Source of the DNA: Anodontia alba
Taxonomy: Eukaryota; Mollusca; Bivalvia; Lucinida; Lucinidae
Length of the DNA stretch: 64,000 nucleotides
Direction of reading: 5' to 3'
Assembly (NCBI GenBank): GCA_964016985.1
Contig: OZ024831.1
Span: 24,835,948 to 24,899,947, forward strand
Program-made: the position numbers and the translations under genes
Notes under the pieces: generated by a model
What the model saw: only the letters and a program-made list of their open reading frames with translations
What the model was told of the DNA's origin: nothing
Database searches by the model: none
In this document: positions 1-11,596 of the stretch, piece by piece
Numbering within the stretch: position 1 is the stretch's first letter
Layout: every line of letters begins with the position of its first letter

Positions 1-694
1 TGCATTATTTGCTGTAAACTATTTGCAAGGAACTTTTCATAAGCAAAAGGGCTGTAAAACCCAAATCATAAATTTTACATAAGCAGTCCTCCTTCATGAA
101 CGTAAAGTAATGTTATTTTATAGTCTGACCTCACCTGGAGACTGTAAGGTTTGTTTCACTTGTCAGATTGACTGACCAGCAACTGTTCTACCTACTAATA
201 TACCACCTTGGGTCTACAGAAACACTGTTAGGTATAGGTATTACCAATGTACAAATTCTTTACCTTTGGGCTGCTGAAACAGCATAAGGTATAGGTATCA
301 CTGATCTACTGGGTAGGATTACCTTCTGGTCAACACTTCGGAACTGTAGAAATGGTGTAAGCTGTTGAAAGACCTCACCTCAACTTTGGTTTAAACTATC
401 AGAACAAGGTATTTGGGTAAACTTCCTTGACAGCTTCAGCTACTGTCTGCTTGCTTGAACCAGTTTACTTTATAATCACTGCATTTACTGTTTAACAGAT
501 TTTTTAAATGGCTCTAGTTCTTTGTTGTTTTTTTTTAGTTTTTTTTTTTTACTTTCATATTAATTTTGTTAAATTAACCTCTTAATATTACTGTTAGCTT
601 GACAAAGGGGATCATTGATTTATGCTGTAAAGTGGGAGACAGGATAAATCATATGGAATAATGATTCTTTTTGTCAACCATTGCTTTTCAGTGT

Positions 695-1023
695 ACTGGC
701 ACAGTGGCTGATTGGTAGAGCGTCTGCTTTGTGACAGGGAGGTTGCAGGTTCGATCCGCGGCCAGGTCATTCCAAAGACTTTAAAAATGGTACTAGCTGC
801 TCTTTAGCTTGGCGCTCAGCATTAAGAAAGTAGAGCCAGAACTGATCAGCCCAGTTTCAGTATAATGTGACAGAGTGGAATATCATGTCAAAGTGTCTGG
901 GGCGTGATATTACAGTGAGGCAACACTCTAAAAGTGAGCATTGAGCTCCCTGCCACATCCAGATACCATCGCAATATGACTGAAAGAGGTTGAAAGCAAC
1001 GTTAAGCCCAAATCAAACAAAAA
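695..1023 (+). repeat. tRNA-headed SINE, family B
   Basis: A-box-like GTGGCTGATTGGTAGAG and B-box GGTTCGATCC, a ~330-bp body, and tail GTTAAGCCCAAATCAAAC. The tRNA head is too diverged at the 3' end for a functional tRNA. Confidence 0.8.
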
Positions 1024-2439
1024 GCTTTTCAGTGTATGTTGGGCCTTTCTTGAATTGAACTGCTTTGAAATTGATATTTCAGATAAATCATAGGACAAGG
1101 ATTCTGTTAGTCTTTTGTTTTCAACTAAAAATTTAATAATTAAAAGGACTGGTAGTCATTCAGAGACGTCAAGTTCTTGAGACTACAGTTTTCAGTCTTT
1201 GTAGATATCTTGCAGGGTGTATCTTGCCTTGCCTTTTGGATAAGATTTTTTTTCTGGCGCTTCCAGTAGCAGAAGTTCTACCATTAAAGGCCATTCTGGT
1301 TTGGAACTACAAGCAAATCTAACCCAACTTTTTTTTTTAAGTTTAACTTGACTTTTGATCTTGACCCCATGTCATAGATTTACTTGGGAAAGATTTCTTT
1401 CCCTCTTAAAATTATATTCTAAACACTCAAAGATTAGTTTAACAGCTTTATATAAATAAATGTTTTCATGAAGATGCATTGATATAGAATTAGTACTTTT
1501 TCCAGGGTAAAACTTGGTTGTACAGTTTAAATTTAGGACCAGCCATTACTGTTGTAGCCTCATTGGTGCTGTGGGTAGAATTTGGTGACCTGTATCACAA
1601 TTTCATGGTCACCAAAAAACTTTTCACAAGCATCAGTATAAATATGTAACTTCATTTCTAAAGCATTTGTCTGAAATTTGAATAATCCAGTACAAAACAT
1701 TTAATATGGCTGCTTCATTTCCTTGCCAGAAATAGTATTTCCTTATTTCACTGATTTCATGTTGTTAATGTTTCTCTAGCCTGTGCAGCAAAATAGCCTC
1801 ACTGTTCAGTAGGGTTTTTTTAGTCTTCCGATTCTACTAAGAATCTTCCATCAAGGTCTTCCTTGCACTTGTGTCGTTTTGTTTTGTCGGTGTTTATTCC
1901 TTGTCCCTTCTTCATTTACAGTATCAAGAAGGATGTTTGTGACTGGCCATATCTGAAGTGGCCGTTCCCTGGTAACTTCATTTATTTACTTTTACAGGTT
2001 TCAGGTCCATGCGTTACTTTCAGTTCTCAAAATGACTAAGCTGTTGAATACTGCCACAACAGCAGTTTTTAGAGCATCTAAATTGAACACCTGTTGCCAG
2101 GTGGTTCTTAGCTTGAACTGAAACACAATATTGAAGTAATAGAGCTAGGATGGTGAGCCTAGTGTTGGGATGATAAGTAGATGTGCTTACTTATTCATGT
2201 GTGTGTGTTCAAGATTCAGTGGGAAGTACTGTGAAAGTGGCCACTGAGTTCCCATCCCATCCAGACAGTCATCATATAACTGAAGAATTACATCATATGC
2301 ACACACACACACACACGGCCTTCCATAGTCTGTATGATGTGAACGTATGTTCACTATAATTTTCATCATTGGAGTGCTTGTCACACTGGTGAAATGAGGT
2401 GACCAATGCATTCTTTGCATCATATGTCTTGAATATAAA
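1024..2439. other. No supported gene
   Basis: T-rich single-copy-looking DNA. Two weak acceptor-like sites with short frames (1922 and 2027) are discussed under rejected items. A (CA)n tract lies at 2299-2316. Confidence 0.5.
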
Positions 2440-4257
2440 TGTTTTTACTTACAGGTTGGAAAAGGGTCATTATGCTATATGGGGGCAATGTGGATACAGA
2501 TCAGCTTGTGCTATGGTGCACTTTGATCTGCACTCTCCTTGCCCTCTTTCAGAATCCTGCGATTTTGTATAAATGTATTGACAGAGAAGGTCCTGATCTG
2601 ACTGTTTGGATATACAGCAGATTTGGGCCTTCTCTGTTTCTTTTATAGCATAAGGTCCCTTTTCTCATTGCATGGTTTTTATTTTTCAGTTTGCAGATGT
2701 CTTGGATATTTGAGAAAATCCAAAGTAGAAAGAAGCAGCTTCCAGTATCCTGTTGTAGACCATTGAGAATGGACATGTATATTTTTTTGATAGTAAAATA
2801 TAGTGTCAGATACTTGGTATCAGAAGAAAAGAGCATCCAAGTGTCCAAATTGTTAGTGTTTCCAATTTTGGATCATAATGTCCCGGGTTAAAATCTGGCT
2901 GGAGGCGGATTTCAGCTTATGACTGTAAAGTGCATCATTGCACAGAGCCTTTCATTATCACCCATCAATCATCTCGATATGATAAATAATGTTGAAAAGG
3001 AAGTATCACCAAATCCTCATCATCAGATAGTATTATTGAGCAAATCTTTCTAATTTCTCCACAAAAATCTGATTCTCACTAGAAGTGCCTGCATCTGATG
3101 CAATGGTAAAATCAAAATATAAATATAGACTCATATCAGTATAGTATGGACCTTAGCACTTTCTCTTGTCCTGCAGTCAAATTTGTCATTTTTGGTACAA
3201 AACTTGGAAAGGTTTGTACATATAGAAATATACTAGCCAAAAGTGCTAAATAACCACTTACGTTTTTTTTTTTGGCAATTTTCTTCAAACCAAAATAAAT
3301 CTTAACAGTTCTATCTATATCCCCAAGTAGGCAGATGTATTCAGTCAAGTTTGACATCATATGGTTTGACAAAACTCTGTTCATTGCATCTAGGATGCAC
3401 TGATGAACACAAGTACCCCCATTTTTAAAGTTCACAAAATTCAGCATTTTATCAAATTCACTTTCTGAAATATCCAGTTTTCACAAGCACAATCACTTCA
3501 TTACTAAAGTATATGTCTGAAGAAACAATTTTATACAGAAATGAACACTATTTCTGCATGACAAGGGTAGCTATAAATAAAAAACCTTAAAACTTATCCA
3601 ACCACTCTATAAAATTTTTGTTCATTTTGAAAAGAGGGGTACCCGTATTCATCGGTGCTTTTGACTGAATTGTACTGAATAATGCTAAACAAGGTTTATT
3701 GACATATTAACCTATCTGAATATGCAAACATAATTGTGAGATTGCTTGTGTCTTCGAAAAAAAAATTGAAAAAAAACCATAAGTGGCTGGATAGAACTTT
3801 TGGATAGTATATTAATCTATCACATTAACATCCCTTTATAATGTGTATTTGTTTCTACAATACATAGTGAGTAGAGCTATGTAGTGCCTATAGGGGCCAC
3901 TTCAAGCTAAAGTCCTTCAAACCTGCACAAAGTATGCAGGTTCAGATCATACTGTGCATGCACAAAGTATCATCTAGGCATTGCTCTTTATTCATACATT
4001 ATATAGTATGCATTGATTCTGTTAGCTGATAGGAAGACCCTGATTGGACTGCACAGGCTGATTTGGGACTTCGCTGTCGGCATATGCCCAAAGACATATA
4101 TGTACATGGTGCAGCCCATTTTATGAGGAATTCCAGGAATTTTGAAGTCTTTGAAATCAGCTTTTCAGTTTTAAGCAATTTTTTCACTGCATAAGTCTTT
4201 GTTCGATAAACAACATCTTCTACATTTTCCTTATTACATGGCAAAAATGTCATGGTA

Positions 4258-4508
4258 CAGTCAAACCTGTGTTAAGCAAGCACCTATGGGAAAGCCAAAA
4301 ACAGGTTGCTTAAGACAGGTGCTTGCTTAATAAAGGTAGATTCCCATTTCTTTGCCTTAAGTGGGATCTGAAATAGTGGCCTTTAAAGGCATGTGATTGC
4401 TTAATAAAGGTAGATTCCCATTTCTTTGCCTTTAATGGGATCTGAAATAGTGGCCTTTAAAGGCAGGTGATTGTTTAATACAGGTGGCCTTTAGGACAGG
4501 TTTGACTA
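4258..4508 (+). mobile_element. TA-flanked MITE with internal duplication
   Basis: CAGTCAAACCTGTGTTAAGC at the left and, inverted, GTCAAACCTGTCCT at the right. Inside, a ~75-bp block (CTTAATAAAGGTAGATTCCC ... GTGGCCTTTAAAGGCA) is directly repeated. It is absent from the corresponding site of the second duplication unit (about 8075). Confidence 0.8.
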
Positions 4509-4692
4509 GATAGATAAGAGAGTTGTTACAATTCTCCACAAAATGTTATTGCTCATTCATGACACCTTTCTTTTAATGAATTCCCACAACACATTTTTCA
4601 TGTTATATGAAGAAAAGAGTAGTAATATTTTGGTTAAAAAAAAATGGCTTATCTAGAGCTATGATTAACCCATTGTAGACTGAAGACAATCC

Positions 4693-5001
4693 GCCGGCCT
4701 CGGTGGCTCAGTTGGATGCGCCGTCCAACTGGAGACCAGGAGGTTGCGGGTTCAACCCCCGCCGAGGTCGGCAACATTCTTCCATGGAGATTGATCATGA
4801 AATATTTTCTACGGTCATTCTCTCCCTTCCGCTGATTCAAGAAGGGAAATTGTCAGTTTCTGGCGAAAGAATGTGCACAATACTGGTTAACCGCTTAGAG
4901 GACTAAGCCTGCCCAGTAAACGTGTGGTTAGGTAAACTGACCGCACTCGACATGACCCCATTGGGTTGACTGGGCCGTAAAACCTCAACACAAACACAAA
5001 C
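4693..5001 (+). repeat. tRNA-headed SINE, family A (full length)
   Basis: Head GCCGGCCTCGGTGGCTCAGT (A box) and GGGTTCAACCCCCGCC (B box), then ATTGATCATGAAATATTTTC, GGTTAACCGCTTAGAGGACT and the tail TTGACTGGGCCGTAAAACCT plus CAACACAAAC. Confidence 0.93.
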
Positions 5002-5359
5002 TAAAGACAGTCCAATTTCAATTTTAGGTAAGTCCGGTTATGAGATTTACATATTCCTAGAGAAAAATGACTAAACTATTTGCCAACAGGGGAGACCCTG
5101 ATCAGACGCCATATTCTGCGGCATCTGATCTGGGTCTGCACTGTTTGCCAGTTACCCTTTTACGGGTCTCCCGAATACAATGGGTTAAGTAAACATTTCA
5201 CATAGCTGTTTTAAAGAAATGGGAAATTTGTCTGAAGGAAAAGTATGGGCCACAATAATTATGCAGAAGTCCGCAAGCATATGCAGGCCATGAAGACTAG
5301 ATGAGCATTGAAATTGTTTCATATATTAGAAAAGGGTCATTATGCTATATGGGGGCAAT

Positions 5360-5638
5360 CATTACGAGAACATGCCTATTCAAATATACGGAAAATTTTA
5401 CTACCAAAAAAATGAAAGTTTTCAGATGAAAAATTCTAAAATTTTTCATATTTCTGCTCAAAACATAGATTTTGGGTACTCTTTAGAACCGCCTTGACGA
5501 GGCGGTTCTAACGAGTACCCACAATCAATGTTTTGAGCAGAAATAAGAAAAATAATGTATACCCCTGCAAACCCCAGTTTTACTATATAAAAGTGGGGTT
5601 TAAGGGGGTCAAAATTATATAGGCATGTTTTCGTGATG
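5360..5638 (+). mobile_element. 280-bp palindromic MITE, family A copy 1
   Basis: The left end CATTACGAGAACATGCC pairs with the right end GGCATGTTTTCGTGATG. The core is an inverted repeat around AGAACCGCC...GGCGGTTCT between GGTACTC and GAGTACCC. It lies inside the second unit of the 2.4-8.7 kb duplication and is absent from the first (around 2486). No coding capacity. Confidence 0.93.
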
Positions 5639-5943
5639 GAGCCAGTGCTATGGTGCACTTTGTTCTGCACTTTCCTTGCCCTCCTACAGAATCCTGAGAT
5701 TTTGTATAAATGTATTGACAGAGAAGGTTCTAATCTGACTGTTTTGATATGCAGCAGATTTTGGCCTTCTCTGTTCATATATGGCATAAGGTTCCTTTTC
5801 TCATTGCATGTTTTTATTTTTCAGTTTACAGATATCTGGGATATTTGAAATCAAAAGTAGAATAAAGCTGCCACCAGTACCCTGTTTTAGACCACTGAGA
5901 ATGATAGGTATATTTTGTTAATAGTAAAATATAGCATCAGATA

Positions 5944-6275
5944 CAGAAAAACCTCAATGGCTTAAACAACTTTGACACCACGGAAAATGATTTGAAACAT
6001 GGGTAGTTCCAGCCACTGAGAATTAATCATATCACCAGGTCAGGAAGCCAGCGGTGATAATTTAGGGAAGTCTTTTTGATCTTCTGTACAAAAAATGGAG
6101 GCAATTGAGGCAATTCTAATGAGTACACACATTATATAATTTCATGATAAAGAAAAGTTCCCTCATTAATATTTGTTTCATGAGCTATCAGAAGAATTTT
6201 GTAGGGACTAAAAGATGATTTCGAATCATCCAAGGTAAATGAGCCATCAGGGTTCGAGTCATCAAGGTTTTACTG
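5944..6275 (+). mobile_element. TA-flanked MITE (Tigger-like ends)
   Basis: CAGAAAAACCTCAATGGCTT at the left and, inverted, CAGTAAAACCTTGATGACTC at the right, with TA on both sides. The first duplication unit has an uninterrupted site (near 2812), which fixes the insertion after the duplication. Confidence 0.87.
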
Positions 6276-6516
6276 TATATAGTATCAGAAGATAAGAACG
6301 TTCAGGGGTCAGAGTTGTTTAAGTGCTTGCAATTTCGGATCATGAGGTTCCAGGTTAGAATCATGCTGGAGAGGAAATTCTGCTTACGCCAGGAACATTA
6401 TTGCATAGAGCCTTTCATTATCACCCTTCCATCATCTTGATATGACAAATAATGTTGAATGAGAAGAATACCAAACACCATCATCAGGTAAAGACTATCA
6501 GGAAATATTTTTTCTT

Positions 6517-6709
6517 AACCCTTGTCCTGCTGAACCTGGATATGTCCTGCCTTTGCAAACAGTGTAGATCCAGATCAGTTGGCTTCTGATCTGGATCTGC
6601 ACTGTTAGCCAATAAGTATATGAATTTATATCAACAATCTGGATCAGTAATCTGATTGGCTGAAAATTAGAAATTGGCGTGACAATTTATTCAGCAATAC
6701 AAGGGTTAA
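6517..6709 (+). mobile_element. piggyBac-like MITE, copy 1
   Basis: TTAACCCTTGTCCTGCTGAA at the left, and a degenerate ATTCAGCAATACAAGGGTTAA-like right end. TTAA at both borders followed by CCC is the piggyBac signature. It is absent from the matching place in the first duplication unit (about 3045). Confidence 0.85.
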
Positions 6710-6806
6710 TTCTCCACAAAAAAGGTAGGTTCTCATTAAGGTGCCTTGTTTATAAGAAAGTGCCTTATCTGGAGCAATGGTAAATTACAAATATAAATAA
6801 CTTATC

Positions 6807-7020
6807 TTAACCCTTGTCCTGCTGAATAAATTAAGAAGCCACACCCATTTCTAATTTTCAGCCAATCAGATTACTTGATCCAGATTGTTGCTATAAATTC
6901 ATATACTTAATGGCAAACAGTGCATATCCAGATCAGTTGGCTTCTTCAGAAGCCAACTGATCTGGATCTGCATTGTTTGCAAAGGCAGAGTATATCCGGA
7001 TTCAGCAGGACAAGGGTTAA
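6807..7020 (-). mobile_element. piggyBac-like MITE, copy 2 (opposite orientation)
   Basis: Left TTAACCCTTGTCCTGCTGAA and right TTCAGCAGGACAAGGGTTAA are perfect 20-bp inverted repeats. An internal hairpin is centred on AGTTGGCTTCTTCAGAAGCC. It is absent from the matching site in the first duplication unit (near 3138). Confidence 0.92.
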
Positions 7021-7733
7021 CTGTTCACCTTAGACTTTCTCTTGTCCTCCAATCAAATTTTGTCATTTTTGGTACAAACCATGGAAGGGTTTGTACATAT
7101 AAAAATATCAACCTATTATAATATGCCTATACATCAACCTATTATAATATGCCTACATAATGTGTACTCCTGTGTGTCTCCAATACATAATGAATAAAGA
7201 GTTATGTAGTATCTATACGGGCCACTTCAAGTGAAAAAATCCTTAAAACATGCACAAAACGTGCAGATCAAACTGTGCATGCACAAAGTATCATCTGGGC
7301 CATTGCTGTTTATGCACGCATTCTGGTTTATCCAAGGATTCTGCTAATGGATAGTGGAGGCCCTGGTAAAAATCAGCAGATTGGCAAGCTGACTAGGACT
7401 TTGTTGTCTGCATATTCCCAAAGAGGTATTTCCCATGATTTGGCCCATATTATCGGGAATTTTCAGAATTTTGTAGTCTTTAAATTAGCTTTTCAAGTCT
7501 GTTACTCTTAGCAAACTTTCTGCTGCATAAGTCTTTATTTAATAAAAAGAACCTTCCTCATTTCCCAAATATAATGGGCAATGCAGGAAAAGGGCTCTTA
7601 TTTCATTTGTTAAAAAGCTTGGGGCCCAGATCAGCCTGCAAAAATGTGTTGGCTGATCAAAACCTGTATTGCCTGCTTAGGGAATCAATGGATACTGTAG
7701 TACATGTATATATATATTTATGAACAGTGTTCA

Positions 7734-7976
7734 GGCCCCAAGTTTATAAAACATTTTTCATGCTCAATTCAGCTGAGCATGAAATTTTCTCTGCTAATAA
7801 ATATGAAAATGCCAACAGTAGTTGGCATTTTCATATTTATTAGCAGAGAAATTTTCACGCTCAGCTATGTTTAGCAAGAAAGAATTTGGCATTGTTAGTA
7901 ATTTGAGATTTATTAGCATGAAAAATTTCATGCTCAGTTGAGTTGAGCATGAAAAAAGTTTTATAATCTGGGGGCC
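7734..7976 (+). mobile_element. Foldback/MITE family H, copy 1
   Basis: Ends GGCCCCAAGTTTATAAAAC and GTTTTATAATCTGGGGGCC are inverted. The interior holds a long hairpin (AATAAATATGAAAATGCCAA / TTGGCATTTTCATATTTATT) and TGAGCATGAAA boxes. Confidence 0.85.
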
Positions 7977-8917
7977 TGATCAGACTGCAAGGATGCTCAT
8001 GCTTATTTGGACCTTGCTGTTTGCATATGGCATGAGGGCCTTCCTATATTGTGCATCATATGGCAAAAATGTCATGACTTCCATAGTTCTAGATAAAAAG
8101 GTTGTGACAATACTCCACAAAAATGTATTTATTTGAAATACCTGGTGCTTCTACTATGCATTTTCATGTTTTGTGAAGAAATAAGAACATAGTACAGATA
8201 GAACATAGTTACAACGGCAGCATTTGTTCCCAAAGACGTTGCCATTAAAATGAATTTGCTGTTGATCAGACTACTTAATGAGCAGATTGGTATGAAAGAA
8301 AGGTCTTTTGTTATTTTCTCAAGAACGTATGTTTTGAATATCTGTTAGAATCCCCTCATTGAGGCGATTCTAACAAATATCCCAAACATGTGTTTCTTTA
8401 AAGTATTAAATACAATATTCTTGCACAATTTGTGACAAATTATTATCTCTTAAATGAAGGTTTCATGACAGTCAAATTGTCATAACAAATTTTGTTGTTG
8501 TATGTTGTATCGGGTGTCGGTATAAAGAGGGCTGTCTGTAATATTTTAGTAGAAAACAAAATGGCCTATCTATGATAAGTAAACATTTTACATAGATGTT
8601 TAAAAACTATGGGAAAATTTTCTGAAAGAAAAGTAAGGGCTAATAATGAAGACATAGAAGACTAGATAGCATTGAAATTGATTTATATAAATGAAATGAC
8701 GCTTAACAAGCTCATTAAGCTAACAAGGCTCTGAACAACTGGGCCCTGATAAATAAATGAAGTTACTAGGAAAGGCCATAATCATAAGCAACAGCCTTGT
8801 CAAGGTACATGTACCAAAAGAACAGATGGAAGAAACTGTGAAAATATGCAACAGAGACAAGTGACATACATGCAAAAGTTAGACTATGATTAAAATTGTT
8901 GTTTTTTATTTTTTCAG

Positions 8918-8972
8918 CTTTTTGCCATTCTTACCCTAAGGAAGATGTGAACCATGCCAGATGGCAGCTTTG
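8918..8972 (+). CDS. Candidate first coding exon (ATG at 8954), weak
   Basis: A strong acceptor (TTTATTTTTTCAG) and a consensus donor (G|GTGAGTTA) enclose 55 nt containing ACCATGCC. From the ATG the frame is MPDGSF plus one nucleotide (phase 1), which matches the entry phase of the 13693 exon. An alternative frame through the whole exon (FCHSYPKEDVNHARWQL) would hit a stop at the junction, making this a last coding exon. There is no recognisable domain. Confidence 0.35.
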
Positions 8973-9322
8973 GTGAGTTAATTTACTCATACAGTTACAG
9001 GGGTTTGCTGTAGTGGATATCTCTCACCCGATGTTGGCAGTTGTCTTGCTTTGCATGTCATAGTTGTTGAAGTGGCTGGGCAGGGGGCTAGCCCGGGAAG
9101 TCTCTTGCCTGATGCCTGCAGCTATGGGTGTTTCGCAAGTCTTAATCATAGCTTTATACTTGGTGGGGAATGCTTGCTACTTCTATACACCTGCTGTTCA
9201 AAATGTCTACACTAATATTTGCACTCTCACAAAAAAGAACCTTTGTTACAATTGGGCTATGAAGGCTCAGATCAGACTGCATGTGCAGTTTAATCAGGAC
9301 CTTTGTTGTCTGTTATCTATTC

Positions 9323-9536
9323 TTAACCCTTGTCCTGCTGAACCCGGATATACCCTGCCTTTGCAAACAGTGTAGATCCAGATCAGTTGGCTTCTGAAGA
9401 AGCCAACTGATCTGGATCTGCACTGTTTGCCATTAAGTATGTGAATTTATAGCAATAATCCGGACCAACTAATCTGACTGGCTGAAAATTAGAAGTAGGT
9501 ATGGCATCTTAATTTATTCAGCAGGACAAGGGTTAA
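9323..9536 (+). mobile_element. piggyBac-like MITE, copy 3
   Basis: Perfect TTAACCCTTGTCCTGCTGAA / TTCAGCAGGACAAGGGTTAA ends, and the internal CAGTTGGCTTCTGAAGAAGC hairpin. Confidence 0.92.
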
Positions 9537-9537
9537 G

Positions 9538-9912
9538 TATCCAGTGATTGTTAAGGAATAATGAAGGATATTATCAGACTGCAGTGTAACCGTCATTACC
9601 CAAGCACAGAATTAATGGATATAGTGGAATATATTGACAGAATTTTCTTGCTATAAGAAATACAGCCACCCTTGGGGGCTCAGTTGGACGTGAGTCCAAC
9701 TGGTGATAGGAGGTTGCAGGTCAGTAACTTTCTTTTGTGGAGATTGATCATGAACTATTTTCTACGGTCAGTCTGTCCCTTCCACTGGTTCAAGAAGTGC
9801 AATTGTCAGTTTACTTGGAGAACTGTCTAGTAAAATTGCGGTTAGGTAAACTGACCACACTTGACATGACCCCAATGGGTTGACTGGATAGTAAAACCTC
9901 AACACATACAAA
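9538..9912 (+). repeat. Inverted-repeat arm (left) with degenerate SINE
   Basis: ATTACCCAAGCACAGAATTA and AATATATTGACAGAATTTTC (9590-9655) recur inverted at 11099-11155. A worn family-A SINE (9664-9912) adjoins it. Confidence 0.75.
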
Positions 9913-10022
9913 ATTTATTTTTTTTATTTATTTTATTTTTTTTTTTTTTTTTTTTTTTTGCATAGTTGACCAAATGCATAAGCATTAGCTGGTTTATAGA
10001 ATGACTGTTCTTTAGTAAAAGG

Positions 10023-10850
10023 TAGTCTGTGCTTAATGGTCTTGCCTGCAAGATTTAGACCTAGTGTTTGAATGATGTATGAATTTCTCCCACTGATTCA
10101 TTCATTCAGCACCTGGCTTAAGTCTTATAAAGATGTCAGGAAAGCATTGTTGTGGAGGACATTGTGATTCAACATCTTTATGATGTGTCAGTGATGTTGC
10201 CTGCTGGCACTTTTTATTCTAAGCATTCGGTTTAGCCAGGTCTTACTGCAGAAAGTAGGCTAGTTTACCAGATGTTGCTATGCAATCAGGATAACTTTAC
10301 TTCAGATAGTAAGTAGGTAGTCTGTGCTCAGTGTTTTTGCCTGCAAGATTTAGATCAAGTGTCAGAAAGGCAAATGAGTTTCTCCCACTGATTCAGAGTT
10401 CATTCAGCACCTGGTTTAAGTCTAGTAAAGATGCCAAAAGCAATGTTGTGGAGAATATTGCATTGTGACATCTTTACTGTGTGTCAGTGATGTTGCCCAC
10501 TGGCATTTATTTATCGTGAGCATTAGGTCTACCCAGGTCTTTCTGTATTTTAGGTTCTAAGAAAGTAGGCCAGTTTACTAGACATTACTATTTAACCAGA
10601 GAATTGTAAGAATACGTCTGTGCTTCAGGTTCTTGCCTGCAAGATTTAGAGCTAGTGTTTGAATGGCGTATGAATTTCTCCCTCTGATTCATAGAGTTCA
10701 TTCAGCATCTTGTTTTAGTCTTATAAAGGTGTCAGGAAAGCAATGTTGTGGATTTCATTGTGATTCAACATCTTTATGATGTGTCAGTGATGTTGCCTAC
10801 TGGCACTTATTTACCGGAGCAATAGGTTTAGCTTTAGCAATGGTTTACTG
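10023..10850 (+). repeat. Three-copy tandem array, period ~295 bp
   Basis: Copies start near 10023, 10318 and 10613. Shared blocks are TCTTGCCTGCAAGATTTAGA, GAATTTCTCCCACTGATTCA, TGTGTCAGTGATGTTGCC and CTGGCA...TTTA. No open frame is conserved. Confidence 0.88.
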
Positions 10851-10879
10851 TATTTCTGGTATCTATCCGCACTTTTACA

Positions 10880-11190
10880 GGGCAGGCGTATTCATCTAAA
10901 AGGGTTAATCAGTATTGTGCACATTCCTCTACCAGGAACTGACAATAGCGGAAGGGAAAGTATGACCATAGAAAATATTTCATAATCAATCTCCACAAAA
11001 GAATGTTGCTGACCCAGCGGGGGTTAAACCCACAACTTCCTGATCAACAGTCAGACATGATCCAGCTGAGCCACTGAGGCCAGCTGTATTTGTGGTATTA
11101 AGAAAGTTCTGTCAATATATTCCTCTATATCAATTCATTCTGTGCTTGGGTAATGACAGTTCATATCAGACTGTAATAAGAGCCCTTTTC
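10880..11190 (-). repeat. Inverted-repeat arm (right) with truncated SINE
   Basis: A minus-strand family-A SINE piece (10880-11084, with GCGGGGGTTAAACCCACAAC), then AAGAAAGTTCTGTCAATATA and TCTGTGCTTGGGTAATGACA, mirror the left arm. The pair flanks the 295-bp array. Confidence 0.75.
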
Positions 11191-11387
11191 TCAGATTGTC
11201 TCATAAATTTCAGGTTATGTAATAACTTTCATGTTCCATGCACTGGTATACAAGGAGGTCTACAGTTTGATCCAGTGTAGCAGAAGCCTTTTAACAATAG
11301 GAGAGCAGGATGCCACGTAAGTTTTGTGTCAAGGCATAATGATGGCAAAAATGTCCCTAACATATTTAACCTAAATACACTACAACC

Positions 11388-11594
11388 TCTTTATAACACA
11401 GTTCTTTATAACACAGTTTTGGATATAACACAGTTCAAAGATGGATCCCAAAAATGTATAGATTGTATTGAAAAATGACCATAAATGGTCATTTTTCAAT
11501 ATAATCTATACATTTTTGTTCGGATACATGGTTGTTTAACTAACACGGTTTATGCTATGGACCCCAACAATAGTGCTATAAAGAGGCTGTGGTG
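11388..11594 (+). mobile_element. TA-flanked MITE with TATAACACAGTT repeats
   Basis: CACTACAACCTCTTTATAAC and, inverted, CACCACAGCCTCTTTATAGC ends with TA duplications. The centre is a hairpin (GAAAAATGACCATAAATGGT plus CATTTTTC). Confidence 0.87.
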
Positions 11595-11596
11595 TA

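Larger units (their letters stand above)
2440..5330 (+). repeat. Segmental tandem duplication, unit 1
   Basis: Begins at about GGAAAAGGGTCATTATGCTA. Its landmarks recur in the same order in 5330-8700: GGTGCACTTTGATCTGCACT, ATCCTGCGATTTTGTATAAA, TAGTAAAATATAG, GCCTTTCATTATCACCC, TTTGTCATTTTTGGTACAAA and GGGGCCACTTCAAG. It carries its own later insertions (MITE 4258-4508, SINE 4693-5001). Confidence 0.88.
5330..8700 (+). repeat. Segmental tandem duplication, unit 2
   Basis: It matches unit 1 landmark by landmark, except where MITEs at 5360-5638, 5944-6275, 6517-6709, 6807-7020 and 7734-7976 interrupt it. About 450 bp of unit 1 (3240-3690) has no counterpart. The divergence suggests an old duplication. 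Confidence 0.88.

Noticed and set aside
1922..2036. Two exon-like pieces (IKKDVCDWPYLKWPFP and GFRSMRYFQFSK-stop) on the plus strand
   Set aside because: The intron between them would be 26 nt, too short for normal splicing. Reading through is also open but carries no recognisable feature.
2027..2099. ATG frame MTKLLNTATTAVFRASKL resembling a mitochondrial presequence exon
   Set aside because: A poor donor (CAG|GTGGTT), a phase that does not match the next candidate exon at 8918, and no domain. Likely chance.
3136..3447. 103-codon minus-strand frame
   Set aside because: It lies in the segmental duplication, much of it has no counterpart in the second unit, and it shows no domain or splice context.
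4693..4775. tRNA gene-like sequence with A and B boxes (also 15821, 23588, 57614, 61830)
   Set aside because: Each head continues into a conserved SINE body and tail, several with target duplications. The cloverleaf is not well formed, so they are SINE heads.
10023..10850. Regular tandem repeats considered as CRISPR
   Set aside because: Units are ~295 bp and diverged, without short direct repeats and spacers. The genome is eukaryotic.
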